Part shown: one piece after another, positions 10,589 through 19,758 of the stretch | How positions within the stretch are numbered: the stretch's first letter is position 1 | Layout: each line of letters starts with the position of its first letter | NCBI RefSeq assembly: GCF_003143855.1 | Contig: NZ_QFRK01000005.1 | Location: 172,897 to 236,896 of the forward strand | DNA from: Streptomyces sp. NWU339 | GTDB lineage: Bacteria; Actinomycetota; Actinomycetes; Streptomycetales; Streptomycetaceae | Reading direction: 5' to 3' | DNA length: 64,000 bases | Position numbers and translations under genes: made by a program | Notes under the pieces: generated by a model | Told to the model about the DNA's origin: nothing | What the model saw: the letters and a program-made list of their open reading frames with translations, nothing else | Databases searched by the model: none

Positions 10589-11362
10589 TCAGCCGAGCGG
10601 TGCGGGGCGGCCGTGCTCGGCGGATGCCGTGCCGCGGGGTTTCGCCGGGTCGGGCAGGGCCCTGGTCAGGCCCGGCAGGAAGTCCGTGAACAGTTCGTGG
10701 ACCTCGCGGACCAGGGGGCGCAGCACGCGGAAACGGGCCAGGGCGACACCCCGCGCGGTGATGCGGGCGCCGCGCTCGGCGAGGCGGTGACTGCGCTCGC
10801 GGTCCTCGGTGCGGTCGAAGATCCAGTACAGGACGAGGCCCATCTGGGCCAGCCACATCAACTCGGGCAGCACCTCCCGCAGTTCCGGTGCGACCTTGGC
10901 CCCCGACCCGGCCAGCACCTCCTGGTGGACACCGATCGCCAGCACGCGCGCGTGCTCCGACTCGGGGGAGAAGGGGCTGAGCGGGCTGTCCGGGTCGGCG
11001 GCGTTCTTGAAGAACTGCACCGCGAACTCGTGGTACGGCGTGGCGATGTCCAGCCACGCCTTCAGCACGCCCGTGAGCCGGGCCTCCAGCTCGGTCTCCC
11101 GGTCCAGGATCTCCCGGACCACCTGCCGGTGCTCGGCGGCGATCCGGTCGTAGAACCCCTGGATCAGGTGTTCCTTGCCCTCGAAGTAGTAGTACGCGTT
11201 GCCGACGGAGACCCCGGCCTCCGTGGCGATGGCCCGCATGGTCGTCCTGTCGTACCCGCGCTCCTGGAACAGCCGCATGGCCGTCTCCAGGATCAGGGCG
11301 CGGGTCTGCTCGGACTTGCTGGGTGCGGCGCCGTTGCCGGGGCCGTCGTTCTTCGCGGGCAC
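10589..11362 (-). CDS. TetR-family transcriptional regulator
   Basis: A 257-residue repressor-type protein. The N-terminal helix-turn-helix is clear (TRALILETAMRLFQERGYDRT, then IATEAGVSVGNAYYYFEGKE); the C-terminal ligand/dimer domain has no recognisable ligand signature. GTG 11362 (VPAKNDG) is preferred. An ATG at 11383 would add seven residues, one of them encoded by the rare TTA codon, and neither start has a clear ribosome site. No target gene is obvious nearby; the VOC gene 100 bases upstream runs in the same direction. Confidence 0.9.
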   Translation of the reverse strand: MPAKNDGPGNGAAPSKSEQTRALILETAMRLFQERGYDRTTMRAIATEAGVSVGNAYYYFEGKEHLIQGFYDRIAAEHRQVVREILDRETELEARLTGVLKAWLDIATPYHEFAVQFFKNAADPDSPLSPFSPESEHARVLAIGVHQEVLAGSGAKVAPELREVLPELMWLAQMGLVLYWIFDRTEDRERSHRLAERGARITARGVALARFRVLRPLVREVHELFTDFLPGLTRALPDPAKPRGTASAEHGRPAPLG

Positions 11363-11466
11363 GGGAGGAGAGCCTAACGGCATGCCGGAGGGCCCCCGGC
11401 CGGGAGGAAGACCCCGCAGGGCGGCGCGGGAACCGTCCTGACTCCCGTCGCGGGTACGGCCGGTGG

Positions 11467-11877
11467 TCACGGCCGGCGCCCGAGCTGAGGGCGCTTGGTG
11501 TAGTCGGTCAGGCCGACCACGTTCCCCCAGGGGTCGGCGAACTCGACGGTCCAGCCGGTGGCGCCCGAGAAGGGCCCGTCGAGCAGACCGATCCCGGCAC
11601 CGCTCAATGCCTCGGCGGCGACCCGGGCGTCGGGCACCTCCAGCCACACCCGCACGGAGGGCCACACCGGCGGCCGGCACCCCAGCCCCTCCTCGAGCCG
11701 CAGCACCACGCCGGGCGTCTCGCCGCCCACCTTCAGCTGCACGATCCCGGCCTCGTCCAGCCGGAAGCCGACGGGAAACCCGGCCCGGCCGTAGAACCCG
11801 ACGGCCTCGTCGAGGTCCCCGACGGGCAGCAGAACATGATCGAACCCGAGCAGTTCGTAGGACTCGTCACCTGACAT
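11467..11877 (-). CDS. VOC/glyoxalase-family protein
   Basis: A 136-residue single vicinal-oxygen-chelate module with the paired beta-alpha-beta-beta-beta pattern: DHVLLPVGDLDEAVGFYGRAGF at the start and WTVEFADPWGNVVGLTDY at the end. Members include glyoxalase I and antibiotic-binding proteins; no substrate can be assigned. The ATG at 11877 faces the TM2 gene across a 166-base divergent promoter region. Confidence 0.85.
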   Translation of the reverse strand: MSGDESYELLGFDHVLLPVGDLDEAVGFYGRAGFPVGFRLDEAGIVQLKVGGETPGVVLRLEEGLGCRPPVWPSVRVWLEVPDARVAAEALSGAGIGLLDGPFSGATGWTVEFADPWGNVVGLTDYTKRPQLGRRP

Positions 11878-12043
11878 GACGTCACATTAGGTGCTTTCCG
11901 TCCGAAGTGAGCAGATGAGGGGGCAGAGCGGTGGAGGGCCACTCTTTCGGAGGGGCGGCCGAGGCGGGGGCCCGGCTTCTCTTTGCCGTCCGCGTCCTGC
12001 AAGATGACTGGCAGTTTCCGCATCCTCCAGGAGAGACACCACC

Positions 12044-12505
12044 GTGAGCGAGCAGCCGCAGCAGCCGTCCCAGCCGCCTGGTTTCGGCCCCCCGAACCCC
12101 GGCGCGGCCGGCCAGTCCGGCCCCTACGGCTACCCGCAGGCCGGCCAGCCCGGCCAGCCCGGTTACGGCTACCCCCAGCAACCCCCCGGCGGCTACCCGC
12201 CGCCCGTTTACCAGCAGCCCGGTTACCAGCAGCCCCCGGGGTTCCCTCAGGGCGACCCTCACGCGCCCTACGGGTACGACCCCTACGGCCGCCCCTACTC
12301 CGACAAGTCGAAGATCGTCGCCGGTGTCCTCCAGCTCTTCATCGGCTCCCTGGGCATCGGCCGCTTCTACGTCGGTTCGGTCGGCATCGGCATCGCCCAG
12401 CTGCTCACCTGCGGCGGCCTCGGCATCTGGTCGCTGATCGACGGCATCATGTACCTGGTCAGCAACGACCGCACGGACGAGCAGGGGCGGATCCTGCGTG
12501 GCTGA
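12044..12505 (+). CDS. TM2-domain membrane protein with Pro/Gly/Gln-rich N-terminus
   Basis: The 153-residue protein has a disordered N-terminal half (repeats of GYPQ, PGQPG and YQQPGYQQP) and a C-terminal TM2 domain: two helices with GIGRFYVGSVGIGIAQLLTCGG between them, and a tail NDRTDEQGRILRG. TM2 proteins are thought to sense or organise membranes; no activity is known. GTG 12044 follows AGGAGAG. The stop overlaps the next gene by 8 bases. The TM2 half is nearly identical to that of the gene at 13136. Confidence 0.85.
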   Translation: MSEQPQQPSQPPGFGPPNPGAAGQSGPYGYPQAGQPGQPGYGYPQQPPGGYPPPVYQQPGYQQPPGFPQGDPHAPYGYDPYGRPYSDKSKIVAGVLQLFIGSLGIGRFYVGSVGIGIAQLLTCGGLGIWSLIDGIMYLVSNDRTDEQGRILRG

Positions 12506-12917
12506 CGCGGCTCGTTCCGCGCCGACCGGGGGGCGACCGCGGTGGCACCCCGCGGTGCCCCCCGTCGCGCTGCTGGTCGCGGGCGTCGCGGGCGCCGCCT
12601 ACCTGTGGGGCACCGACCCGCACGAGCCCGGCCATGTCCTGCCCCAGTGCCCGTTCCGGGCCGTCACCGGCCTGCTGTGCCCGGCCTGCGGTGGTACCCG
12701 CATGGCGTACGACCTGATGCACGGTCACTTCGCCGCGGCCTGGCTGGACAACCGGGCCCTGCTGCTCGCCGCGCCGTTCGCGCTGGTGCTGTGGGGGCGC
12801 TGGACGATCGAGGGCCTGCGGGGCCGCTTCTGGGCTCCCCGGCTCGCTCCCTGGGTCCAGGTGCTGATCCTGCTGACGGCCGTGGCCTGGACGGTGGCCC
12901 GCAACATCGTCCGATGA
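12498..12917 (+). CDS. DUF2752 membrane protein
   Basis: A 139-residue protein with about three membrane segments and the DUF2752 signature CPACGGTRMAYDLMHGHF followed by AWLDNRALLLAAPF. The CPxCG motif could bind metal or form a disulfide, but the function is unknown. GTG 12498 overlaps the end of the preceding TM2 gene, so the two are translated together. The recurring neighbourhood of TM2 and DUF2752 suggests a functional link (inference). Confidence 0.85.
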   Translation: MADAARSAPTGGRPRWHPAVPPVALLVAGVAGAAYLWGTDPHEPGHVLPQCPFRAVTGLLCPACGGTRMAYDLMHGHFAAAWLDNRALLLAAPFALVLWGRWTIEGLRGRFWAPRLAPWVQVLILLTAVAWTVARNIVR

Positions 12918-13135
12918 CACCCGTGATCACGGTACGGGAACGTTTGCTCCTTCCCTCTCCCTCCCGGCCGACCCGGCCGTTTACGCTCCTCACGCGCAGG
13001 GGGGGACAGTCGGCGAACCGTGGGCTGTCGCGCGTGGTCGTGCATGCGGTCGTCGGATGCTCCCTCCTGGGCCGTCCGGGCAGAGTCGCCCGGTACCCAC
13101 CGCTTTCTTTCTCCGTCTTTCCCAGGAGCACCGCT

Positions 13136-13402
13136 ATGACCGTCCCCCCCAACCCCCAGGCCCCCTTCGGCTTCGACCCGCAGGGCCGTCCGTACTCGGA
13201 CAAGTCGAAGATCGTCGCCGGCATCCTTCAGCTCTTCCTGGGGACCCTGGGCATCGGCCGGTTCTACGTCGGCTCCGTCGGTGTGGGCATCGCCCAGCTG
13301 CTCACCTGCGGCGGCCTCGGCTTCTGGGCACTGATCGACGGCATCATCTTCCTGGTCAGCAACGACCGCACCGACAAGCAGGGCCGCGTGCTGCGCGGCT
13401 GA
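13136..13402 (+). CDS. TM2-domain membrane protein (short paralogue)
   Basis: An 88-residue protein consisting almost only of the TM2 domain (SDKSKIVAGILQLFLG, GIGRFYVGSVGVG, LLTCGGLGFWALIDG) with the same NDRTDKQGRVLRG tail as the gene at 12044. ATG 13136 has AGGAG seven bases upstream. The 218-base gap after the DUF2752 gene suggests its own promoter. A 16-bp hairpin ends the unit. Confidence 0.85.
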   Translation: MTVPPNPQAPFGFDPQGRPYSDKSKIVAGILQLFLGTLGIGRFYVGSVGVGIAQLLTCGGLGFWALIDGIIFLVSNDRTDKQGRVLRG

Positions 13403-13457
13403 CGTCGTCGTCCGGGCCCTGCCCGGCGGCTTCGTCCCACCCGGCGGCACGAACGGA

Positions 13458-13492
13458 CCGAGGGCCCCGATCCACTGGATCGGGGCCCTCGG
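13458..13492. terminator. Bidirectional terminator between TM2 gene and sdhB
   Basis: A perfect 16-bp inverted repeat (13458-13473 with 13477-13492) with a three-base loop. It serves the plus-strand TM2 gene and the minus-strand sdh operon that converge here. Confidence 0.85.
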
Positions 13493-13521
13493 TCGTCACG
13501 GCGCAGAGCGTCGGAAGAACG

Positions 13522-14301
13522 TCAGAAGCGGCGCGTGATGAGCGCCCGCTTCACCTCCGCGATCGCCTTGGTGACCTCGATGCCGCGCGGGCACGCGTCC
13601 GTGCAGTTGAAGGTCGTCCGGCAGCGCCAGACGCCGTCACGGTCGTTGAGGATCTCCAGGCGCTGCTCGCCGGCCTCGTCACGCGAGTCGAAGATGAAAC
13701 GGTGCGCGTTGACGATCGCGGCCGGACCGAAGTACTGGCCGTCGTTCCAGAAGACCGGGCACGAGGACGTGCAGGCGGCGCACAGGATGCACTTCGTCGT
13801 GTCGTCGAAGCGCTCGCGGTCCTCGGCGGACTGCAGCCGCTCACGCGTCGGCTCGTTGGTCTCCTTCGTGATCAGGAAGGGCATCACGTCCCGGTACGCC
13901 TGGAAGAACGGCTCCATGTCCACGACCAGGTCCTTGAGGACCGTGAGGCCCTTGATGGGCTCGACCGTGATCGGCTTCTCGGGGTTGAGGTCCTTGATCA
14001 GCGTCTTGCACGCCAGGCGGTTGGTGCCGTTGATCCGCATGGCGTCGGAGCCGCAGATGCCGTGGGCGCAGGAACGGCGGAAGGTCAGGGTGCCGTCCAG
14101 GTCCCACTTGATCTTGTGCAGCGCGTCGAGGACACGCTCCTTGGGGTCGATCTCCAGCTGGAAGTCTTCCCAGGTCGCCTCGGCGGAGACCTCCGGGTTG
14201 AAACGGCGGACCCGGACGGTGACGGTGATGTAGGGGGAGTCGGCGAAACCGGGCTCGGGCGATCCGGCCGCGTCCGCCTTGTCCAGAACAGGGGTAGCCA
14301 T
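13522..14301 (-). CDS. sdhB: Succinate dehydrogenase iron-sulfur subunit
   Basis: SdhB passes electrons from the flavoprotein to the quinone site. The 259-residue protein has the [2Fe-2S] cysteines in SCAHGICGSDAM and a later Cys, and the [4Fe-4S]/[3Fe-4S] ligands in CILCAACTSSCPVF and CTDACPRG. It is the last gene of sdhCDAB; its ATG overlaps the sdhA stop by one base (TGATG), so the two subunits are translationally coupled. Confidence 0.97.
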   Translation of the reverse strand: MATPVLDKADAAGSPEPGFADSPYITVTVRVRRFNPEVSAEATWEDFQLEIDPKERVLDALHKIKWDLDGTLTFRRSCAHGICGSDAMRINGTNRLACKTLIKDLNPEKPITVEPIKGLTVLKDLVVDMEPFFQAYRDVMPFLITKETNEPTRERLQSAEDRERFDDTTKCILCAACTSSCPVFWNDGQYFGPAAIVNAHRFIFDSRDEAGEQRLEILNDRDGVWRCRTTFNCTDACPRGIEVTKAIAEVKRALITRRF

Positions 14302-16055
14302 CAGTACTTACGCTCCATCGGCTGGTAGCGGGTCTGGACGACCGGCTTGTAGTCGAGACGGATGGACTCGGTGCCGTCGTCGCCCACCTCGCGGTACGCC
14401 ATGGTGTGGCGCATGAAGTTGACGTCGTCGCGGTTCGGGTAGTCCTCGCGGTAGTGACCGCCGCGGGACTCCTTGCGGGCCAGCGCGGAGACGGCCATGA
14501 CCTCGGCCAGCTCGAGCAGGTTGCCCAGCTCGATGGCCTCCAGCAGGTCGGTGTTGAACCGCTTGCCCTTGTCCTGGATGGCGACGTTCTTGTAGCGCTC
14601 GCGCAGCTCCCCGATCTTCTCGACCGCCGTCTTGATCGTCTGCTCGGTGCGGAACACCATGACGTTGGCGTCCATGGTCTCCTGCAGCTCGCGGCGGATC
14701 TCGGCCACCCGCTCGGTGCCGGTGGAGGACCGCAGCCGCTCGATCTGCTCGGTGACGAACGACTCCGGGTTCTCCGGCAGCTCGACGAAGTCGGTCGTGT
14801 GCGCGTACTCGGCCGCCGCGATGCCCGCCCGCTTGCCGAACACGTTGATGTCCAGCAGCGAGTTGGTGCCCAGACGGTTGGCACCGTGCACCGACACGCA
14901 CGCGACCTCGCCGGCCGCGTACAGGCCCGGCACGACGGTGGTGTTGTCCGCCAGGACCTCGCCCTGGACGTTCGTCGGGATGCCGCCCATGGCGTAGTGC
15001 GCGGTCGGCTGGATCGGGATCGGGTCCGTGTACGGCTCGATGCCCAGGTAGGTGCGCGCGAACTCCGTGATGTCGGGCAGCTTGGCGTCCAGCTGCTCCG
15101 GCGGGAGGTGGGTCAGGTCCAGGTAGACGTGGTCGCCCTCGGGGCCGCAGCCGCGGCCCTCGCGGATCTCCGTGTAGATGGACCGGGACACGACGTCACG
15201 GGAGGCGAGGTCCTTCATGACCGGCGCGTACTTCTCCATGAAGCGCTCGCCGTCCTTGTTGCGCAGGATGCCGCCCTCACCGCGGGCGCCCTCCGTCAGC
15301 AGGATGCCCATGCGCCAGATGCCGGTCGGGTGGAACTGGAAGAACTCCATGTCCTCCAGCGGCAGCCCGCGCCGGTACACGGCCGCTTGGCCGTCACCGG
15401 TCAGGGTGTGCGCGTTGGACGTCACCTTGAAGAACTTGCCGTTGCCGCCGGAGGCGTAGACCACGGACTTCGCCTGGAAGACGTGGAGCTCACCGGTGGC
15501 CAGCTCGTACGCCACCACACCGGCCGACTTCTTGACGCCGTCGACCTCGGTGATCAGCTGGTCCAGGACGTAGAACTCGTTGAAGAACTCCACGCCCTCC
15601 TTGACGCAGTTCTGGTACAGCGTCTGGAGGATCATGTGACCGGTGCGGTCGGCCGCGTAGCAGGAGCGGCGGACCGGGGCCTCGCCGTGGTTGCGGCTGT
15701 GGCCGCCGAAGCGGCGCTGGTCGATGGTGCCGTCCGGGGTGCGGTTGAACGGCAGGCCCATCTTCTCCAGGTCGAGGACGGAGTCGATGGCCTCCTTCGC
15801 CAGGATCTCGGCGGCGTCCTGGTCGACCAGGTAGTCACCGCCCTTGACCGTGTCGAAGGTGTGCCACTCCCAGTTGTCCTCCTCCACGTTGGCCAGCGCG
15901 GCGGCCATGCCGCCCTGCGCGGCGCCCGTGTGGGAGCGGGTGGGGTAGAGCTTGGTCAGGACGGCGGTGCGGCTGCGCTTGGTCGACTCGATGGCCGCGC
16001 GCATGCCCGCGCCGCCGGCGCCGACGATGACGGTGTCGTACTTGTGGATCTTCAT
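14301..16055 (-). CDS. sdhA: Succinate dehydrogenase flavoprotein subunit
   Basis: SdhA oxidises succinate to fumarate at a covalent FAD. The 584-residue protein has the dinucleotide motif [11 protein letters not shown], the flavin-attachment region [11 protein letters not shown], the active-site segment FQFHPTGIW with [17 protein letters not shown], and [13 protein letters not shown]. Length and motifs are standard for aerobic actinobacteria. It lies 19 bases after sdhD. Confidence 0.98.
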   Translation of the reverse strand: MKIHKYDTVIVGAGGAGMRAAIESTKRSRTAVLTKLYPTRSHTGAAQGGMAAALANVEEDNWEWHTFDTVKGGDYLVDQDAAEILAKEAIDSVLDLEKMGLPFNRTPDGTIDQRRFGGHSRNHGEAPVRRSCYAADRTGHMILQTLYQNCVKEGVEFFNEFYVLDQLITEVDGVKKSAGVVAYELATGELHVFQAKSVVYASGGNGKFFKVTSNAHTLTGDGQAAVYRRGLPLEDMEFFQFHPTGIWRMGILLTEGARGEGGILRNKDGERFMEKYAPVMKDLASRDVVSRSIYTEIREGRGCGPEGDHVYLDLTHLPPEQLDAKLPDITEFARTYLGIEPYTDPIPIQPTAHYAMGGIPTNVQGEVLADNTTVVPGLYAAGEVACVSVHGANRLGTNSLLDINVFGKRAGIAAAEYAHTTDFVELPENPESFVTEQIERLRSSTGTERVAEIRRELQETMDANVMVFRTEQTIKTAVEKIGELRERYKNVAIQDKGKRFNTDLLEAIELGNLLELAEVMAVSALARKESRGGHYREDYPNRDDVNFMRHTMAYREVGDDGTESIRLDYKPVVQTRYQPMERKY

Positions 16056-16074
16056 GTTTCTCGCAACCCCGTGC

Positions 16075-16557
16075 CTAGCGGATGTTCGGGTCGAAGGTGA
16101 AGATCACCAGCGTGCCCAGCAGGATGGTGAACACCGTGGCGGTGTAGAGCAGGCCCTTGAGCCACAGCCGGGTGTTCGTGCGTTCCGCGTAGTCGTTGAT
16201 GACCGTGCGCAGGCCGTTCGCTCCGTGCAGCATCGCGAGCCACAGCATCAGCAGGTCCCAGACCTGCCAGAACGGCGAGGCCCAGCGGCCCGCCACGAAG
16301 GCGAAGCCGATCTTGGAGACGCCGCCGTCCAGGACGAGCTGGATCAGCAGGTGCCCGATGACCAGGACGACCAGGACGACGCCGGACAGGCGCATGAACA
16401 GCCAGGCGGCCATCTCGAAGTTGCCCCGGGTGGTCTTCGGGGTCTTCTTGGTGCGCGCGCGGGGCGGCTCGATGACGGGGGCCGGGTTGTCGACCGAGTA
16501 GAGCGAGGCGCCCTCGACGGGGCCGATGCCCGAAGCGGTGGATTCAGTCGTGGACAT
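16075..16557 (-). CDS. sdhD: Succinate dehydrogenase hydrophobic membrane anchor
   Basis: A 160-residue three-helix membrane protein. The N-terminal 50 residues are a hydrophilic extension; the helices begin with [20 protein letters not shown], where the R and H are in the positions expected for quinone and heme contacts. [12 protein letters not shown] closes helix two. The gene follows sdhC by five bases. Confidence 0.92.
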   Translation of the reverse strand: MSTTESTASGIGPVEGASLYSVDNPAPVIEPPRARTKKTPKTTRGNFEMAAWLFMRLSGVVLVVLVIGHLLIQLVLDGGVSKIGFAFVAGRWASPFWQVWDLLMLWLAMLHGANGLRTVINDYAERTNTRLWLKGLLYTATVFTILLGTLVIFTFDPNIR

Positions 16558-16562
16558 TGGCG

Positions 16563-16943
16563 TCAGCTCCCGAACAGTTCACGAGCGGCGTGGCCGAGCA
16601 CGGGGTAGATCGCCCCGAGCATCAGCACGACCCACACGGCGACGACGGTCCAGAGCATCTGCTTCTGGTACCGGGCGCCCTGGATCCAGAAGTCGACGGC
16701 GATGACACGCAGGCCGTTGAGCGCGTGGAAGAGGATGGCGGCCACGAGGCCGTACTCCAGCAGCGCGACGATCGGCGTCTTGTACGTGGCCACGACGGTG
16801 TCGTAGGCCTCAGGGGACACCCGCACGAGGGCGGTGTCCAGCACGTGAACGAACAGGAAGAAGAAGATGAGGACGCCGGTGACTCGATGAGCCACCCAGG
16901 ACCACATTCCTTCCCGGCCGCGGTACAGCGTTCCAGCCGGCAC
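16563..16943 (-). CDS. sdhC: Succinate dehydrogenase cytochrome b556 subunit
   Basis: A 126-residue three-helix heme protein, first gene of the operon. It has the SdhC signature SWVAHRVTGVLIFFFLFVH and a second histidine in LFHALNGLR that probably ligates heme b. GTG 16943 is preceded by GGAGGAAA. The promoter should lie in the 238 bases up to the UraD-like gene. Confidence 0.93.
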   Translation of the reverse strand: MPAGTLYRGREGMWSWVAHRVTGVLIFFFLFVHVLDTALVRVSPEAYDTVVATYKTPIVALLEYGLVAAILFHALNGLRVIAVDFWIQGARYQKQMLWTVVAVWVVLMLGAIYPVLGHAARELFGS

Positions 16944-17181
16944 GGAAATTTCCTCCGGGAGCGGGGGTCGGGGCCGCGCCGGCTTTCTCCGTGTCGGTCG
17001 GGCCCGGCCGGGTACGGTCCACCGGCCCCCAGCATCGTAGCCACGTGTCGCCGTGAGGCGGACAGGGGCCCTGCCGCTGTGATCGAACTGGCACGCTTAC
17101 GGGCTAGAGAGACGGCTTCCGAGGTGGAATGTCCGGTGATGTTCCGGGGGAGGGTGCCGACGGGGCGGATGCCGCGGCCTG

Positions 17182-17754
17182 TCAGCGGTCCCCGTCCGAG
17201 AGGAGAGCGGTCAGGCGGCCCCGTGCCAGGCGCCGGAGTTCCTCCCCCGCGACCAGACGCTCCTCCTCCGGATCGTTGGCCAATCGTGACCGGATGGCTT
17301 CGAGTACGTGGTCCAGGACCTCGTCCGGTTTCAGGTCGTCGACGTAGATGACGAACGGGTGCCCGAACCGGCTCTCGTAGGCCGCGTTGGCGGCGTTCAG
17401 CGCCGTGTGGGCGGCGGAGTACGCGTCCTCCGGGAGGCCGGGGAGGGCCTCCGCGGTCAGGGCCGCGAGGCGCTCCGCGCGGGGTAGGTCGTAGGCCGCC
17501 TCGTCCGCTGCCGCCAGGAGGGAGTCCAGGTCCGGGTACGGGCGGTGGGACGCGACGCGCACCGCCCAGCCGGGGCTGTGCAGACAGGCCAGGAGGGCGC
17601 GCTCGGCGTCCTCGGTGGACGCGGTGTTGAAGCGCTCCAGCGGGGACGGGACGCCGCCGGGCGTGTCGGTCGAGCCGGGCGTGTCGGGCGTGGGGGTGCC
17701 GCGCGACTGTCCGGGTATGGCGACACGGCCGGGGCGATGCGGGAGACGGTGCAC
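17182..17754 (-). CDS. UraD/OHCU decarboxylase-like protein, catalytic residues missing
   Basis: The 190-residue protein follows the 2-oxo-4-hydroxy-4-carboxy-5-ureidoimidazoline (OHCU) decarboxylase fold: PLERFNTASTEDAERALLA, HSPGWAVRV, and a C-terminal half with LNAANAAYESRFGHPFVIYV and RLANDPEEERLVAGEELRRLARGRL. The family's catalytic AHPxLG segment is replaced by an RAERLAALTAEALPG sequence, and the SxEQ helix reads SAAHTALN. The enzyme step of uric acid breakdown is therefore unlikely. No other purine-degradation genes are nearby. GTG 17754 is the most upstream start; the Thr/Pro-rich first 35 residues may not all be translated. Confidence 0.75.
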   Translation of the reverse strand: MHRLPHRPGRVAIPGQSRGTPTPDTPGSTDTPGGVPSPLERFNTASTEDAERALLACLHSPGWAVRVASHRPYPDLDSLLAAADEAAYDLPRAERLAALTAEALPGLPEDAYSAAHTALNAANAAYESRFGHPFVIYVDDLKPDEVLDHVLEAIRSRLANDPEEERLVAGEELRRLARGRLTALLSDGDR

Positions 17755-17992
17755 AGGCAGCGTGGGTCCTCGGGGGTGTCACGGGTGTGTCGGTGGGTGG
17801 GTGTGCCGGTGGGTGAGGTGGCGGGGTGACGAGGTGGTGAGGGATCAGGTAGCGGATGGTGCGAGAGTTGTGCCGTCACGTTATCGAGTGAGTCCATGAC
17901 GTGTCCGATCGATATCCGAAATTCACCCGGACGGGAGAGTTTCAGAACAGCTCGTCGATGCCCTTCACCCGTACGAGTCGTAGGTTGGCCGT

Positions 17993-19642
17993 GTGAGTCA
18001 GCACAGGCAGGGCAGTCGTCGGGCGCGTCGGGCATCGGTTCGGAAGAAGAAGCAGCGGCGGATGCTGGTCGTGTCCCTGGCCGCGGGCGCGGTGATCGCG
18101 GCGTCCGGGGTGGGCGTCGGGCTCTGGGCGACCTCGGACGACGCCGGTTCCGCCGCCTCCCGGTCCGAGGACTCCGCGGGCTCGCCGCCGGAGCCGAGCC
18201 CCACCCGCTCCTACCCCCTGTCCGAGGCGCCCCGGACCATACCCGCCGTCCGCGACCACAGCGCCGAGCGCGGCCCCGGCTGGCGTCCCGAGCGTGGTCA
18301 CCGGGTGGTCGTCGGCGATCCGGCGCTGGCCGACGAGGGCCGCCTCATAGCCGGTGAGCTGGGCCTGACGTACGCGGGGGAGAAGGACGACGAGCGCGCC
18401 GGGGACCTGCGCCTGGTGCTGAACAAGGACAAGGGCGCGAACCCCGAGTCGTACACCATGACCGTGCGGGGCGGCCGGGTGACCGTCAGCGCCCCCGCCG
18501 AGGCGGGCGTCTTCTACGGCACCCGCACCCTCAAGCAGCAGATACGCGGCGCCGAGACCGCCCCCGAGGGCGTCGTGCGCGACGAGCCCGCCAAGCAGCG
18601 GCGCGGGATGATGCTGGACATCGCGCGCAAGCATTTCACCGCCGACTGGATCGAGGACCGGGTCCGCGAGCTCGGCGACCTGAAGTTCAACGAGCTGGGT
18701 CTGCACTTCTCCGACGACCAGGGCTTCCGTATCGAGTCCGACTCGCACCCGGAGATCGTGTCCGACCAGCACCTGACCAAGGCGCAGGTCAAGCGGATCG
18801 TCGACCTCGCGGCGAGCCGGCACATCACCGTCGTGCCCGAGATCGACTCGCCCGGCCACCTCGGCGCGGTCATCGCCGCCCACCCCGACCTCCAGCTGCG
18901 CAACGTGAACGGCGGCGTGGTGCGCGGCGCGATCGACATCTCCAAGAGCGCGTCCGCCGAGATCGTCGACGACCTGCTGAACGAGTACGCCGGGCTCTTC
19001 CCCGGCGGGCAGTGGCACCTCGGCGCCGACGAGTACCAGGCGCTGGTGGTCTCCGACCCCGAGGCGTCGTTCCCGAACCTGGCCGCCGCCGCGCGGGAGA
19101 AGTACGGCTCCGGCGCCACCGTCGAGGACCTGGCCACCGGCTGGCTCAACGACCGGGCCGACACCGTCCGCGCCCACGACCGCACGCCCCGCGCCTGGAA
19201 CGACGGCTTCTTCAAGGGCGGCTCGGTGCGGGCCGCCGAGGACATCCAGATCGCCTACTGGACCGGCAAGGAGATCGGTGCCCGCCAGCCGGCGGAGTAC
19301 CTGAGCGAGGGCCGCGACGTCATCAACTACAACGACGAGTTCCTCTACTACGTGCTCGGGGAGCCGCAGACCTTCGTCTACCCGACGGGCGAGCGGATCT
19401 ACGAGCAGTGGACGCCGCTGGTGCTGCGCGGCACCACCGCGGTGCCCGCCAAGTACGACGGACAGATCCTCGGCGGGTCCTTCGCCGTCTGGTGCGACCT
19501 GGCGAACTCCCAGACCCAGGAGCAGGTCGCGGCCGGGATACGGATGCCGCTGCGGGCGACGGTGCAGAAACTCTGGCACCCGGACGGTGAACCGGAACTG
19601 TCCTGGGCGGAGTTCCGGGCCCTGGCGGACAAGCTGGACTGA
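17993..19642 (+). CDS. Beta-N-acetylhexosaminidase (GH20)
   Basis: A 549-residue membrane-anchored exo-hexosaminidase that removes terminal GlcNAc/GalNAc, probably from chitin oligomers or wall fragments outside the cell. A basic N-terminus and one membrane segment (about 24-47) are followed by a Ser/Pro linker, the GH20b domain (about 100-195) and the TIM barrel. The catalytic Asp-Glu pair is in WHLGADEY (Asp346-Glu347); KHFTADWIEDRV and DSPGHLGAV are typical barrel segments. GTG 17993 has no clear ribosome site, and TAGGTT at 17981-17986 is a candidate -10 box only 6 bases upstream, so the mRNA may be leaderless. Confidence 0.92.
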   Translation: MSQHRQGSRRARRASVRKKKQRRMLVVSLAAGAVIAASGVGVGLWATSDDAGSAASRSEDSAGSPPEPSPTRSYPLSEAPRTIPAVRDHSAERGPGWRPERGHRVVVGDPALADEGRLIAGELGLTYAGEKDDERAGDLRLVLNKDKGANPESYTMTVRGGRVTVSAPAEAGVFYGTRTLKQQIRGAETAPEGVVRDEPAKQRRGMMLDIARKHFTADWIEDRVRELGDLKFNELGLHFSDDQGFRIESDSHPEIVSDQHLTKAQVKRIVDLAASRHITVVPEIDSPGHLGAVIAAHPDLQLRNVNGGVVRGAIDISKSASAEIVDDLLNEYAGLFPGGQWHLGADEYQALVVSDPEASFPNLAAAAREKYGSGATVEDLATGWLNDRADTVRAHDRTPRAWNDGFFKGGSVRAAEDIQIAYWTGKEIGARQPAEYLSEGRDVINYNDEFLYYVLGEPQTFVYPTGERIYEQWTPLVLRGTTAVPAKYDGQILGGSFAVWCDLANSQTQEQVAAGIRMPLRATVQKLWHPDGEPELSWAEFRALADKLD

Positions 19643-19758
19643 GCCGGCGGTTGCGACAAGGTCACGAACGGACGGATCGCGGCGTATTCCTGCGAACCCC
19701 CGTGCGACTGTGGTGGTCTTCTGTCGAGCCGAGACCGACACGGGGGGAATACCGGCAC

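Noticed and set aside
11363..11383. TTA codon in the TetR gene as a second bldA target
   Set aside because: It is inside the gene only if translation starts at ATG 11383; GTG 11362 downstream of it is at least as likely.
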